The notes: generated from the letters alone by a model not told the origin. A stretch of 64,000 bases of DNA from Tubiluchus corallicola (GCA_030141605.1 JAQGDQ010000427.1:124001-188000); one strand, 5' to 3'. Shown: positions 21,961-32,930, numbered from the stretch's first letter. Numbers and translations: made by a program.

Positions 21961-23180
21961 ATATTGCATTAGATAACATATTGAAATTTCAACAGTAAAA
22001 CAGTAAGAAGAGATGATCAAAATGGGGCTATACAGGCCTTTTTCCCGGAGTCTTGCGGTGGCAAACTCCCACACGACCACCGCTGCATCTGATGCTTCCT
22101 CTCTTAAAAATATCTCTTTTGGAAGAGAAATGTGCTAAATAGAACGTTTTAAATTTAGGACAAAGAAAATTATTTGCAATCATACTAAAAACCAGGAAAT
22201 TTCTGTACAACGTTAAAACGAAAATTCGCTAGAAAGTATTTAGAATATTAACGTAACAAAATTACAAGAGTTTTTCGCCCACAGTAAAACTGTTCTTATC
22301 AAAGAAGGTAAAACTGGTGTTTGTAGACTGTGCGAAAACAACGAATTTATATTCATTGTGGCGAAGTGGGTACCAACGCTTTTTATAGATAAAATAACTC
22401 ATTTATTATATATACAGCAATATATGAGGTTACAAAGAGACTCAAAGAGATTAACTGATTACATGTGTCTCTTGTGTACAAGGAATTTATGCAAGTTAAC
22501 GTCATATAAGCAGCTTTCAAGTAACTTAATATTTTGTGCAGTTACGACGGGTGCACCATCAACATATGCAAGCAATGAACTTTCATGTGTTTAACATAAA
22601 AAATTCCTAATTTCCATTTTACAACACTTTTTGTATAATGAAAAGTGCTCGGCTACATAATTCCTCCGCCCGCATGAACACATCAAGTTTTGATAAAAAT
22701 AAGGCTTAATATATTATCATAATTTGTAACTTATTGCATGAACTAACTACTGTGGATAATACGATTAGATATTAACAAAACAGTTAATTAGACATTCAGA
22801 ATGTCAATCATACTTCTAAGTGTTGACAATAATATTTGAACTACATAATCAAAATCCGCCGCAATATGGCGCTAGATTGCAAGTTAGATGGTTTTCTTAC
22901 TCTGTTATTAGCGGTACGTGTAGCGGTTTGCCGCTCGTAATGTGCTGGCTAATTGTTCACTACACGCAAAAACCGGACAAAACAACAATGTCTGCCGATT
23001 CGCTAATAGAGGGCAGCACCGTCCAATAAGAGTAAATTCAATCGGGCTGTTAGCAAGCTTCTATGATATACATTGCGTATGCAACTGGCGATGTAGAAAT
23101 AAATGAATATGCAAACCTATGACATGCAACAACGCAAAATGTAAAATGCAACTGAGTCTAACATGCACATAGAGATTGAC
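21961..23180. other. No gene recognised
   Basis: A GC-richer patch at about 22030-22100 and another at 22855-23040 (GCGCTAGATTGCAAG to GCACCGTCCAATAAG) differ in composition from their surroundings. No domain or repeat partner is recognised for either. Confidence 0.4.
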
Positions 23181-23189
23181 CATTTATTC

Positions 23190-23300
23190 TTATTATTCTT
23201 AATATTATTATTTATTTTTTAAAACATGTATAATATACATTCCCTCTATTTGCAGGGATAAGTTTTAAAATTGCTAAAAGCATTTACAAATCATTAAACA
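23190..23300 (-). mobile_element. LINE 3'-end fragment with (AAT)n-like tail
   Basis: Read on the minus strand: AAATGCTTTTAGCAATTTTA, then CCCTGCAAATAGAGGGAATG, then AAATAAATAATAATATTAAG. The same 3' end occurs on the plus strand at 34555-34665, where the tail is (ATG)n. Confidence 0.6.
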
Positions 23301-23479
23301 TATTGTCATATGCATAATTTTAGAGTCTAATGCATTACACACAATGAAGACAACGAGAATAATAAACATGATCATCAATTCTAATGCAATTACACGTAAT
23401 AATAAATAAAACAAAGCAGCATGTAACAACAATAACCATTTGGCTATTAGTGTGAAGTCAAATTAAAAAAGCTCCTTTT

Positions 23480-23810
23480 TTATTACAGGCACTTTAAAAC
23501 ATTTATAGTTAATTAACAACACAACTTTATTAAACCTTTTACTTTACGTAATTAAAATCATGTCAAACGTTTCGACATGCTGCTGCTGTATCATCATAAT
23601 GATGGCAGCTGCAGTCTGTCGAAATGTTTGTCTTGATTCACTATGTACATTTAGCCTTAGTAATTTATAACTTAAGTCTTTACCAAATTCAAACTCTTCA
23701 ATGAATAAAAACGAAAATCAAAATAGAAGTTAAAATGCTGTCATGATGACAGCAGTAATCTGTTGAAATGTTTGGCATGATTTTAACTATGTAAAGTAAA
23801 AGTTTTAACA
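23480..23810. repeat. Family D hairpin repeat, two or three partial copies in both orientations
   Basis: The conserved core, in the plus sense, is TGATGACAGCAG, a short loop, CTGTCGAAACGTTTGGCAT, then ATTTTA and an A/T-rich region with TTTAACAAAGTTGTGTTG. Copies here: 23563-23605 (minus), 23605-23640 (plus) and 23740-23810 (plus). Others lie at 36422-36475, 39495-39550, 40378-40432 and 52356-52400. Confidence 0.65.
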
Positions 23811-24061
23811 AAGTTGTGTTGTTTTTAACTATAAAAGTTAAAGTTAAGTTATAAAATGATAAATTAGCTTAAAATTTACTTAATTTCTATTTTTATTTTT
23901 GTTTTTATTCATAAAAGAGTTTGAATTTGATAAAGACTAAAATGATAAATTACAAAGGCTAGATGAACACAGTGAAATGCTACATTCTGCTAAGCGTTAT
24001 GCATAGTTTATTCTGAGATATGAAGCAGTTTAAATAAGCTTTAGATTCTCGTTTTGTTTTT

Positions 24062-24365
24062 GTTTTCCTAGATTAATCCCAGACGTTGACGTCGTCATCC
24101 TGTATTCAGTCCTTCACAATAACTCTCCCGCCTTTCTGTATTTTCTGCCTTCAAAATTACAAAATCAAAATGGCATTAAATTAAAAAAAATGTAGAACAA
24201 CGCAATATTCGCTATACAAACCTTATTGAACCAAGGCTTATTATATTTCTTGGAATTCGCATGTAATTCTTTGATAGTAGAGGAATAATCTTAATGTTCC
24301 GTAGCTTTTTCGCTGGAACAAAGATTGAAAGCTGTTTTGGATTGCTCGAGTGGCACTAAAAAAAT
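24062..24365 (+). repeat. Segment inverted at 43530-43790
   Basis: TGACGTCGTCATCCTGTATT, CCGCCTTTCTGTATTTTCTG, AACCTTATTGAACCAAGGCT, GGAATAATCTTAATGTTCCG and AAAGCTGTTTTGGA are all found in reverse complement at 43530-43790. This extends the family A inverted pair beyond its LINE. Confidence 0.8.
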
Positions 24366-24584
24366 ATAGTTTCGGTTACCTTCTTCAAAACGTTACCCTT
24401 GCTTGACTTGCAGTTTTGTTTTCGCGAGTCTCATGGTACACAGCTTGCTCTACTTGAAATCGCTGATTGCATTTATGTAGCGCCAGAGAATAAAAACCTG
24501 TCTGGTTTTCTGCGTTCTTTATTGATTTAACTAAAACTTTTAACACTGTGACATTCTTTTAAAAAAATTAAATTGTTGCGGCGT

Positions 24585-25045
24585 AAAAAATATTGAGTTG
24601 CTGTTGTTTAAAAAGTATCTGCATCACAGAATGAAACATTAACCAAATAATTGGTGCATAGTCTAACCATATGTCAATTAAATGTGGTGTTCCCCGGGTG
24701 TTTACTCTAGGACCACTGTTGTTTCTGATTTTTGTGAATGCTCTGCAAAACATGTCCAGCTTGTTAAACTTCAGACTTTTTGCGGATGACAAGAATTTTT
24801 TATGCTGATCCAAGCTGATCCTTCATTTGCAAATATACAAATCGTACTCAGTACTGAAATTCCCATCTAAGCAATGGTTTTACACTAATGGATTATCTCT
24901 TAATTTGAAAGAAAACAAACTACTCGAAATTTTTAATTTGCACATAGATGGTAAAAAAATTGAAGAAAAAGAAATTCAGCGTATAATTCAACTAGATTTA
25001 CTGGCACAAGCAATTACAACAAACAAGAAAAACATTCTTTCCGAT
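24585..25045 (+). pseudogene. LINE reverse transcriptase fragment
   Basis: The plus strand reads LFKKYLHHRM, then after a stop IKCGVPRVFTLGPLLFLIFV, NALQNMSSLLNFRLFADDKN, then in another frame WFYTNGLSLNLKENKLLEIF and LHIDGKKIEEKEI. GVPQGS.LGPLLFLI, the catalytic FADD and W...N.LSLN..K are RT blocks of CR1/Jockey-like LINEs. Here GVPQGS has become GVPRVF. The fragment covers only the palm-to-thumb part and is frameshifted. No TSD was identified. Confidence 0.85.
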
Positions 25046-25414
25046 AACTTTGAACCGCTCTGCGAGCTTCGACAGCATTCATATCACAGTTGCTTTCCCG
25101 CCGTAAGGTTAGTGGACCGCGTTCCTTAATATACGCAACGTATTAAATTAGACTTCTTTGACTCACCAGGTTTTGCGAAAAAAAACCAGCGAAAAGGTTT
25201 TCATTTTGGCAACCTGTGCCCGCCTTTCTTCACAAAGTTTCTTGGAAATCTGTTAGACAGTTTTTGTGTAATAGACTTACAGCCATAACAGACAAAAAAC
25301 AACCAAACAAAGAGACAAACAAACAGTGTTGAAGTATAACTTCCTTGGCATAGGCAAAAATTGCTAAAATAATTATCCTCCACTGTAACCGAAATCCAAA
25401 GCACGTATTTTGCT
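25046..25414. other. No feature recognised
   Basis: AT-rich, with A-runs and short C/A repeats near 25290-25325. No coding similarity. Confidence 0.4.
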
Positions 25415-25545
25415 TAGTTTGCCATTTTACCTACTTTTCCATTTGTGCCTTTTTCCTGTGCCATTTTCAGCGTGCCATTTTTTTTCGAGTGCCATTTTTT
25501 GCTGTGCCATTTTTAACTGTACTATTTTTTACCTACATTCCCAAT
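25415..25545. repeat. Degenerate minisatellite with GTGCCATTTT core
   Basis: Six or seven units of about 18-20 bp, each with TGCCATTTT and a variable spacer. Later units are clearer than earlier ones. Confidence 0.65.
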
Positions 25546-25840
25546 ATGCAGTTTAACCGGAATCACAAGTCCAACATATTCTAGATAACTATGCTGAGCA
25601 CCTGCATGATTCTCTATGCACTCTACCTGAGCAAAATTCATCTTTTTCTTGCTGCATTAACCGACTTTCGAGACTTAGATAACGCATGAAATAAGTAAAA
25701 AAACATTTTGCTATACGGCCTACTTGCCCTTTACAAGCCATTAAAATTAAATAAATGTTCCTCCTAGAAAGTCTAGTTTGTTATACCCTGTACATTGTAC
25801 TACGAGAACTATATAATGAGCACTGATGCAGTGCAAACAA

Positions 25841-26200
25841 CTTTTGCGGATGCAAAACGTGTTACTTTTGCGGAGGTAAAATGTGCAACTTTTGCGTCCG
25901 TAAAACGTGCAATTTTTGCGGAGGCAAAAAGTGCAACTTTTGCGGAGGTAAAACGTGCAACTTTTGCGGAGGTAAAACGTGCAGCTTTTGCGGAGGTAAA
26001 ACGTGCAGTTTTTGTGGGCGTAAAACGTGCAACTTTTGCGGAGGGAAAACGTGCAACTTTTGCGGCGGTAAAACGTGCAACTTTTGCGGGCATAAAACGT
26101 GCAGCTTTTGCGTGCGTAAACCGTGCAACTTTTGCGGGCGTAAAACGTGCACCTTTTGAGGGCGTAGAACGTGCAACTTTTGCGAACGCAAAACGTGCAG
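25841..26200. repeat. 24-bp minisatellite, 15 units
   Basis: The unit is AACTTTTGCGGAGGTAAAACGTGC with small variants (GGCG, GTGCG, CATG). 360 bp equals 15 units. Because 24 is divisible by three and no unit contains a stop, long ORFs appear on both strands (for example repeated FAEVKRAT, repeated CNFCGGKT, repeated HVLPPQKL). These are consequences of the repeat; no start, splice or domain evidence supports a protein. Confidence 0.9.
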
Positions 26201-26274
26201 ACAGAAAAATCGGTGTATGTAAGTGTCGACGCGCGTTCAATGTCCAAAAAACTGTTTGTTTTCACTGATTGTAC

Positions 26275-26450
26275 GTCTTTTCGCCAGATATTTTTTCGCC
26301 AGGCCTACTTTTTCGCCAGGCCACTTTTTCGCCGGTCTACTTTTTCGCCAGACCACTTTTTCGCCAGTCTACTTTTCGCCAGTCTACTTTTCGCCAGTCT
26401 TCTTTTTCGCCAGTCTTCTGTTTCGCCAGTCTATCTTTTCGACAGTTATA
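26275..26450. repeat. Minisatellite with TTTTTCGCCAG core
   Basis: About ten units of 17-19 bp, TTTTTCGCCAGTCTAC with variants (GGCCAC, AGACCAC, GTCTTC). It starts about 75 bp after the 24-bp array and is unrelated to it in sequence. Confidence 0.85.
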
Positions 26451-27384
26451 TAGTGATTAACAATGAAGACAAAAGTTACCTATATGTTGATATATTATTT
26501 ATCGAAATGATTTCATTTAATCGCTTTGCGAACGGAAGATACAAGTCGTACAGAGGCGTGCCAAACATCATTTTATTCGCAATGAAACGGAGATCTGGTG
26601 CACTGCGCCAAATAGCGAGTCCTGTTTTGTTCAGCCAGAAAACGGCAATAAAATGGATGTCGGTCGAAAATTAACATCCAGAATCCGCTGTTATTTTTGT
26701 TCTGTGATGTTTAGTTTTCGAGATACGTATCTTTTTGGAATTACTCGAATACTAGACAAAGCTACACCATCAGATTTAGCGTGGTCGTAGCTAGGTAAGA
26801 GGGCCATCCTAGTTTGCAATTTGGGGTCGTGACTCTTTGACCTGCCTGAGTTATGACTCAAAAATCGTCAAAATACGTCTATTTTTGAGAAGCAATTCCT
26901 CCTAGAAAGAAAAACATCTATTCAAAACGGAAAAAAGCATGTAAAGCATTATGCCGTGGCTATCAGCAACTGGGTCAGCTTTGTCGAAATTTTAAGTATG
27001 GTACCAACCTGGGCCTAGTAAAATGGCCGCAGGAAAATTTTTCTGCATCTTATTTTACGGTTCATTGCGAATCCAATGATACAAGGTACGTCTCTGTACG
27101 ACTCACGGCTTTCGTTTAGAGAGTGTTTAAAGGAAACCACGTCGATACCTGCTATATGTTAGTATAAGTATGATAACCGAAAAACGGGCGTAGCGTGGTG
27201 GTGCAGCCCACTGTACAATCATGTCTTTTTCAGAGCTGTGTGTAAAGTTAAACAAAGTTGTGATGCAGATGTATTGCAAGGTCACACACGCGTGAAGCTA
27301 CTTATAAACTGCATGATGATCACTTTGTATTTGGATGGATTCTTATTTACATGCTGTTTTTTACACCATGGGAAACTGTAGTGT
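26451..27384. other. No gene recognised
   Basis: Mixed-composition unique sequence. The short ORFs lack recognisable domains. Confidence 0.4.
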
Positions 27385-27512
27385 AGAAAGTGTATGTGTG
27401 TGTATGTTTTGTGTGTTTGTGTGTGCGTGTGTGTGCGTGTATGTGTTTGTGTGCGTGCGTGCGCGTGTGTGTGTTTGCGCGTGCGTGCGTGCGTGCGTGC
27501 GTGTGTGCATGT
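27385..27512. repeat. Degenerate (GT)n/(GTGC)n array
   Basis: Alternating purine-pyrimidine tract, GTGTGTGTATG to GCGTGCGTGCGTG. It makes Val/Cys- and Thr/His-repeat ORFs that are artefacts. Confidence 0.9.
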
Positions 27513-28160
27513 CACACAGCAGCTAGAATGTGTCCCTGTCTCGGACGTTTTTCTGCTTTTCCGGTCTAAATTGCCAGGTTGACCGCTGGTACTGAAGAAC
27601 ATTTTAGAATAGATTTGCACAAGTGTCACAGTTAGTGGGTGCTAATTAACTGGCTTAGCAAGTTGGCTGGTCTCGCCTGCCTGTCTTTTTGGAAGCTGTC
27701 TGGTTACTAACAGTTTACCATTTTTTTACTCAAAATCCGAAAATTCGACTACTATATCGCTTCACAAATATCAGAATCGCTCTCTGTGTACTCATTTGCA
27801 CAAAATAGTACATTTCTATTCATAATGCACTTGATTAACTTGTATGCAAAAGTAAAAAATGAGAACCCTTTTTCAACCAACCTGCGCAAAAAACCTGCGC
27901 AAAAACACTTGTAGCAAAGTGTCGGCAGTGACGAAATTCGCCTATTGTTACGTATTTCGTTTTTGCGATTAGCGGCCGGCTATGCTATGGCGGCATCAAA
28001 TGGCGGAAGATTAAACACTTTTGAGCGGCGCACTGTATTAATAATATTCTTAAGTCAATCAATAGTGTCGGCATACGCGCATTTTTGATAAGCCAAAATC
28101 ACTTTTGCGTTTTTAATAAAGAAGAATATCTCAAATAAATGCAATTATAATTTAAAAAAC
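27513..28160. other. No gene recognised
   Basis: Includes a GC-richer patch near 27960-28040 (GCGGCCGGCTATGC, GGCGGCATCAAATGGCGG) with no domain or repeat partner that I recognise. Confidence 0.4.
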
Positions 28161-28208
28161 CAAAAACAGTGGTAGCAATACGTTTGTATTATGTGCTTGC
28201 AAATACTT

Positions 28209-28590
28209 ATATATATATATATATATATAAATTCTTTATTTGTCATTAAAAATGGCTCACTCATTACAATAAAATTGAGTAATCCTCAGCGTAATGTTAA
28301 AAACAACACTGTTCAAGACAAATGCGTCCAGTGCAGACTAAAAAAACTAAAGTGTAAAACTAAGGCCTAATTATATACAATAAATGAACATATTTACAAA
28401 CACAATATTAAAATATTTTTACAAAACAATATTACAAAAAAACATTAAATTTTACAAGACATATTTTACACTATATATACATTTAACATGACACAACAGA
28501 AACATGTTTTACATTACATATTTTTTTTTAATTTTACATTTTTAATCGGTTTATGGAGTTAATATTATAATTGAAAACTTGTTCAGTTTT
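28209..28590 (-). mobile_element. Retroposed 3' end with (TA)n tail nested in family F
   Basis: Copy 2 of family F reads GCAAATACTTCTTCAG straight through. In copy 1 about 380 bp intervene between GCAAATACTT and ACTTGTTCAG. On the minus strand the insert ends ATTGTAATGAGTGAGCC, AATAAAGAATTT and then (AT)n, like a LINE or SINE 3' tail. ACTT on both sides may be the remnant of the target duplication. No coding part is recognised. Confidence 0.55.
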
Positions 28591-28634
28591 CTTTTAAGTA
28601 AAATTTTCTTCCCGAGGAAAGAGGCTAGCAGACT

Positions 28635-29041
28635 AATGTTAGAAAATTTTCGATTAAATACAATGGCCCTTACACATGGAATTCAATTGCTCCAGCTATT
28701 AAAAATGCCAACTCGCTTTCCATATTTAAAAAAAATATAAATTAAACTTACTTGAAACATATAACTGATGACTCAATCATGATTTGTTGTTTTTCATTTT
28801 CAAAACTTGTATAGTATAATAATACTTTTATTACTTCCCACCCGTATTTATATTTGTATATATTGTAATTTTTTTGTAACTAATTCTAGTGGCATACCAT
28901 AAGCTAGCTTCTTAGGTCTCTAGCGCAGTATTCATGAATTGTATCATATTTTTGTATTAACAAAACCTGATTATCGTGCACATGTAATGTATATGTATAT
29001 GTTTACTGCGAAATAAATCTATTAAAATCAAATAAAAAAAT
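28635..29041 (+). mobile_element. 5'-truncated LINE insertion (CR1/L2/Jockey-like 3' end)
   Basis: A 407-bp insertion flanked by CAGACT (28629-28634 and 29042-29047). Copy 2 of family F at 33880 reads CTAACAGACTGTGTGATGGG without it. The 5' part encodes the LINE ORF2 C-terminus: FSIKYNGPYTWNSIAPAIKN, then SLSIFKKNIN, and a stop. A 3' UTR and an A-rich end, AATAAATC then AATCAAATAAAAAAAT, follow. GP..WNS.P..I.....L..FKK is the standard C-terminal motif of these LINEs. Confidence 0.85.
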
Positions 29042-29489
29042 CAGACTGTGTGATGGGCTGTTCACTATGTAAAAAAGTATTAACTCTATGGATAACATGC
29101 TTTTTTAATGATAAAAAATGTGTTGGATGTTTTATCTTAACTTATTATTTAGCGAGAGAAGAATTGCTTTTAAACACTAGACCTTTAATATAAAATTATT
29201 TAACACCTAGATAAAGGACAGAAAGTGAAAGTAAGACGTAACATATTTTTATTATTAGAGAGGGAGAGAGAAATCTCACGTTAACTAATGATTAGTGTAT
29301 GCTCCTTAGCTTATATACCGTATGTGTATATAAGGTATATATATATATATATATACGATGTAATTCGAATTATTATAAATACAATAAATTCATTTGGTTA
29401 GCTGCATAAATAAGTAAAAAATGTCGGTTAGTAGTTAAAAGCTCATTCCTTTACAATAAAATGTGCCATTAACTAACATACATATACGA

Positions 29490-30125
29490 TAATATGTTTG
29501 ATTTTACATCACAAAATCACAAATTATTCGCAACATAAATGCTGTAGAATGTCATTAATTTGCGGATTGTCTAAAATGGAAAAGTTATTTCTGGTTAAGA
29601 AATTTAAAACATCTTTATCAAATGAAATAGTGAGGCTTTGAGCCCACATAAGCCCTCCAGTTTTCTTACATATCAATCTTTTGATTTTTAAATAATCACA
29701 TTTATCTTAGTTACCATTATATTTAAATTTAAGAAACTGAAGATTGTAACCGAATGTTGACTGCACAGAATACGTTGCGTTTCTAGCAAAAAGTTCATAA
29801 GCGTATTACTGCTATTAATACATGACATAAATAATTTTACAAATCTAATTTCAAACTGCGTACTCGGACGAAGCAAACACGATAAATGAGATAGCAAAAA
29901 CTTGAGTTTAGCATGGTATCAAAATGTACGTACGCCTGTGTTCCAGGAGGTATCAATGTTATTAATAAGAGTGTTATCAATCGTCCACATTTGCGAACCA
30001 TGAAAGTTGTGACAGTGCAGTTGATACAGTCTTAATACAGCTATTAAGAAACGGGAAGTCACGTATAACACTGTTTGCAAGATAAATAAAATCTCCACGT
30101 TTACATGGAATCTCAGCGTTAGAAG
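29490..30125 (-). pseudogene. LINE ORF2 C-terminal region remnant
   Basis: Minus-strand reading: CKRGDFIYLANSVIRDFPFL, then after a frameshift CHNFHGSQMWTID, then DTSWNTGVRTF, a stop, KFLLSHLSCLLRPSTQFEIR and FVKLFMSCINSSNTLM. FYGSQ.W......SW....R....P...H..LL..LS...P...Q...RF.KF...C.NS.N is the post-RT region of a LINE ORF2. Multiple stops and a frameshift. No RT core is seen upstream (30130-30540 holds no recognised similarity). Confidence 0.7.
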
Positions 30126-30539
30126 ATAAATTACATGTCAGTTATTGATTTTTACTGGCATTGTGCCTATATTGTGCCTTTGCGTAATAAGGAAAATCAA
30201 ATCCTGTTCATCTGGTTCAGTGATTTCCGCAAATCCAGTACGCAGACCACTTCAAAAAATGAGCCATTCTTCATCTTTCTCCAGGAAACTTAAAGCATGT
30301 CGCAAGCTAGACTTGTGCTGAAAATCCAGAAATCCTCAAACGAGCAGTCGGGTCTCTCCACAACAATAATTTTATTTGACCATTGTTGACTATGATTCCA
30401 CTACCTCGTGTATCCAGCAATTTAAGGTTACAATGCCTATTATTTAGCATCACTTCTTGTGAAACTTCTGACTAAACTTACAATTACTAAAGCACAAAAA
30501 GAATTAATTGAGAACAAGAACTGGAAAAATTTCTAATTT

Positions 30540-30790
30540 CTAAGGATCAACACAATTATCACAAATATATCTAGTCATCCCAAATGCATCAGCACACTCT
30601 TCATGGCACAACTTGTAGCAAACGGTGCACTGAATCCAAATTTCACCTCCTTTGTTGTTGGAGAAGAGTTCGAAGATGATTAAACACCATGGTTCTTCCG
30701 ACTTCTCCGCGTTTGGCTTCCTCTTTGTCATTACACTTGCTGTTTTCACATGTTTAACACTTGTCTTTTTTGGGTTTTGCACATAGCTTT
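30540..30790 (-). pseudogene. pogo/Tigger-like transposase C-terminal zinc region
   Basis: Minus-strand residues end VMTKRKPNAEKSEEPWCLII, then IWIQCTVCYKLCHEECAD, then YICDNCVDP and a stop. A basic linker and then a C..C...W..C..C..W.H..C....YICD.C pattern is the PHD-like end found on many pogo/Tigger-type DDE transposases of invertebrates. Here the first C..C is degraded (CLIIFE) and W..H is LCH. Upstream the frame runs into a minisatellite, so only the tail survives. Confidence 0.6.
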
Positions 30791-30821
30791 GTCTTACAAG
30801 CACTTTAAAATTATTTTCACC

Positions 30822-31142
30822 TGACGACAACAGTCCGTAATGGTCTGCCGCTAGGGCGACACTAACTGGGCAAATAGCTTGCGCACGTGACAACAGTCCG
30901 TAATGGTTGCGCTAGGGCGACACTAACTGCGCGAACAGCTTGTGCACGTGACAACAACAGTCCGTAATGGTCTGCCGCTAGGGCGACACTAACTGTGCGA
31001 ACAGCTTGCGTACCTGACAACAACAGTCCGTAATGGTCTGCCGCTAGGGCGACACTAACTGTGCAAACAACTTGCACAGTAGCGTACCCGACAACAATAG
31101 TCCATGCCACTAGAGGACACTAACTGTGCAAGCAGTTGTGCA
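30822..31142. repeat. Minisatellite, unit about 60-65 bp, five copies
   Basis: The core, GGTCTGCCGCTAGGGCGACA, then CTAACTGTGCGAACAGCTTG and ACCTGACAACAACAGTCCG, repeats about five times with the last copies more divergent. The same core occurs in the tandem pair at 58848-58978. Confidence 0.85.
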
Positions 31143-32329
31143 GTAGGGTCTCGAACTTTCTGACTTATTGATATGTTGGTACATGGAAAGACTAATTTCT
31201 CCTTCCTACATCCAGTTACTGGACAACAATGACGTCACTGAACTTTGACGACTATTGATTACTGTACCTGCGTCCTGTCCTCCATCTGTTCCGCAATCAG
31301 ACTTCAAAACAGTTTGGCTTCCAGTGTCATACCTTCAACAGATTAATTTAAACATTTTTGTGAAAATTAAGCATGATTAATGATGAAGTTATATTAGCTT
31401 ACAAACAAGTTACATAATTAACAAGCATGAGCATCATACGTGTATAATTAATTACACAGAGCAGTTGGTGTATATCGTAAGTTAGCAATTCGCTGATGGT
31501 TCGCTAAGGGTTACGTCATGGAGGTAAAAGCGCTCCATGATGTTTTCCGCGGGACACAAGAAAGATAATTAATTAACGACGACGTTAACTATGGAGAGAC
31601 GTAAGATGCAGCCATGTTTACTAATTATTGCACTGTACCAAATAATTCATTTCTTATCATGTTGTTATAGTAAATATGAATCTACCAAGACATTTAATCT
31701 CGTGTTCTTGTATCTGACTACTTGACTTCTTTTTCTTTACAGCAAGACAACAATAATCTAATCTGTACAATAAAAACTAATGTCATTCAGATATCACTTC
31801 GTCAATTAGAGACTGTTTTTCCAGTATTTAAATCAAGCACTATAAAAGCAGTGGAATTACATTCAGTTTCGTGAGGAGAGAGAGAGCGCGCAGGGCTATT
31901 TTTCATATCGAATTTAAAGCACGGTAAAAAGCATTAACGGTTTTTCCCCCTGATAAATAATGCCGATAATTAATTAATAGCGTTAAAGAATTAATTAACG
32001 GTCAGGGAGTGCACAGCAAACGGTGACGTCAGAAGATCTGAACGTAATTTTTAACGAGACTTACATTCCATAAGTGGGTTACAGGTGTTTGCGGAAGCGA
32101 AAGTTGAAATGCAATGCTACTACTGTACAATACTTACTGTAATACACAAAACTACGCAAAAATAGTGCTCTAAATGTGTAAAATCCCTACAATATCCTAT
32201 ACAACCCCAACAGATAGCGAGGCTTTCTTAACTTATTATTAAACAAAGAATGCACTTTACTTTTAAAAAAAGAAAGGTATAAATTAAACAGGCTTAACTG
32301 GCATTTTTGTTTCAAATTTCGAAAGAGAA
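31143..32329. other. No gene recognised; AT-rich with short shared motifs
   Basis: GCGCTCCATGATGTTTTCCG near 31530 echoes GCGCTCCATGGTTTTTCCCG in the 36.7- and 40.9-kb duplicates. (GA)n is brief near 31875. Nothing else is recognised. Confidence 0.4.
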
Positions 32330-32930
32330 AACCTCCGTTAAGCCGCCATGTTTCGCGGCTTTGGCGTGAGCGTCGAGTGAGCGAGAATGACACGTGATCT
32401 GCGCATAAAGCTTTTATGGTCATAATTATGGCGGCTTGCATGGTGCGTGATCACATTAGTCAGAATGTTTCAATTGTTATATATAAGGTCAGTTGTTCTT
32501 CAAATTTAGTTAAAATTCTTGTGTTAAACGAAAAATTTTCACAAGTAAGCTTTTATTTTAGTTCAGGTATAATTTCTAAGTTAAAATTCTTTACCCAAAT
32601 CTACATACTTTAGCATTATGTATTTGATTTAATCGGCACTTTAAAGCAAAAGTCTAACCACTGTTAGTCTAAAAAAACTCGCATTCAAAACGTATACTTT
32701 AGCGAAATTGACAACAGCTTTTTCACTTGGGTTCAACAGTGGTAGATCTACTTTGGACAGCTGGAAAATAACATTAAAAATTAAAAATGATTTGTGGTAT
32801 CTAAAATGTACAAGCTTAAAGTTTCAATTGCAAGCTGTCGCAAACGTTACCACTATCCTAAAATAGTAAAACTATTATTTCCCTCCTGCCTCATACGATG
32901 TGATACTACACTTTCATTTATCTGTGTCTC
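32330..32930 (+). repeat. Dispersed family I, copy 1
   Basis: Matches 49885-50500 over about 600 bp: GCCGCCATGTTTCG, TCACGTGATCTGCGCATAAA, ATGGCGGCTTGCATGGTGCG, GTTTCAATTGT, TATATAAGGTCAGTTGTTCT and GTTTCAATTGCAAGCTGTCG. A short plus-strand ORF (32416-32613) is shared with the second copy (49963-50151) but has no recognised domain. TATATAAGG might be a TATA box. Confidence 0.75.

Larger units (their letters stand above)
28160..29440 (+). repeat. Dispersed family F, copy 1 (with two nested insertions)
   Basis: Matches 33770-34450: AGCAATACGTTTGTATTATG, TTCAGTTTTC, TTCTTCCCGAGGAAAG, GACTGTGTGATGGGCTG, AACTCTATGGATAACATGC, AGAAAGTGAAAGTAAGACGT and AACGATGTAATT/CAATTTATTT ends. Nested inside are a minus-strand retroelement 3' end (28209-28590) and a 5'-truncated LINE (28635-29041), both absent from copy 2. 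Confidence 0.8.

Noticed and set aside
25841-26200. CRISPR-like array of regularly spaced repeats
   Set aside because: Units are contiguous 24-bp tandem repeats with no unique spacers, and the genome is eukaryotic.
32416-32613. Small conserved ORF shared by the two copies of family I
   Set aside because: Conservation is no better than in the surrounding noncoding repeat, and differences include non-synonymous changes spread evenly. No domain.
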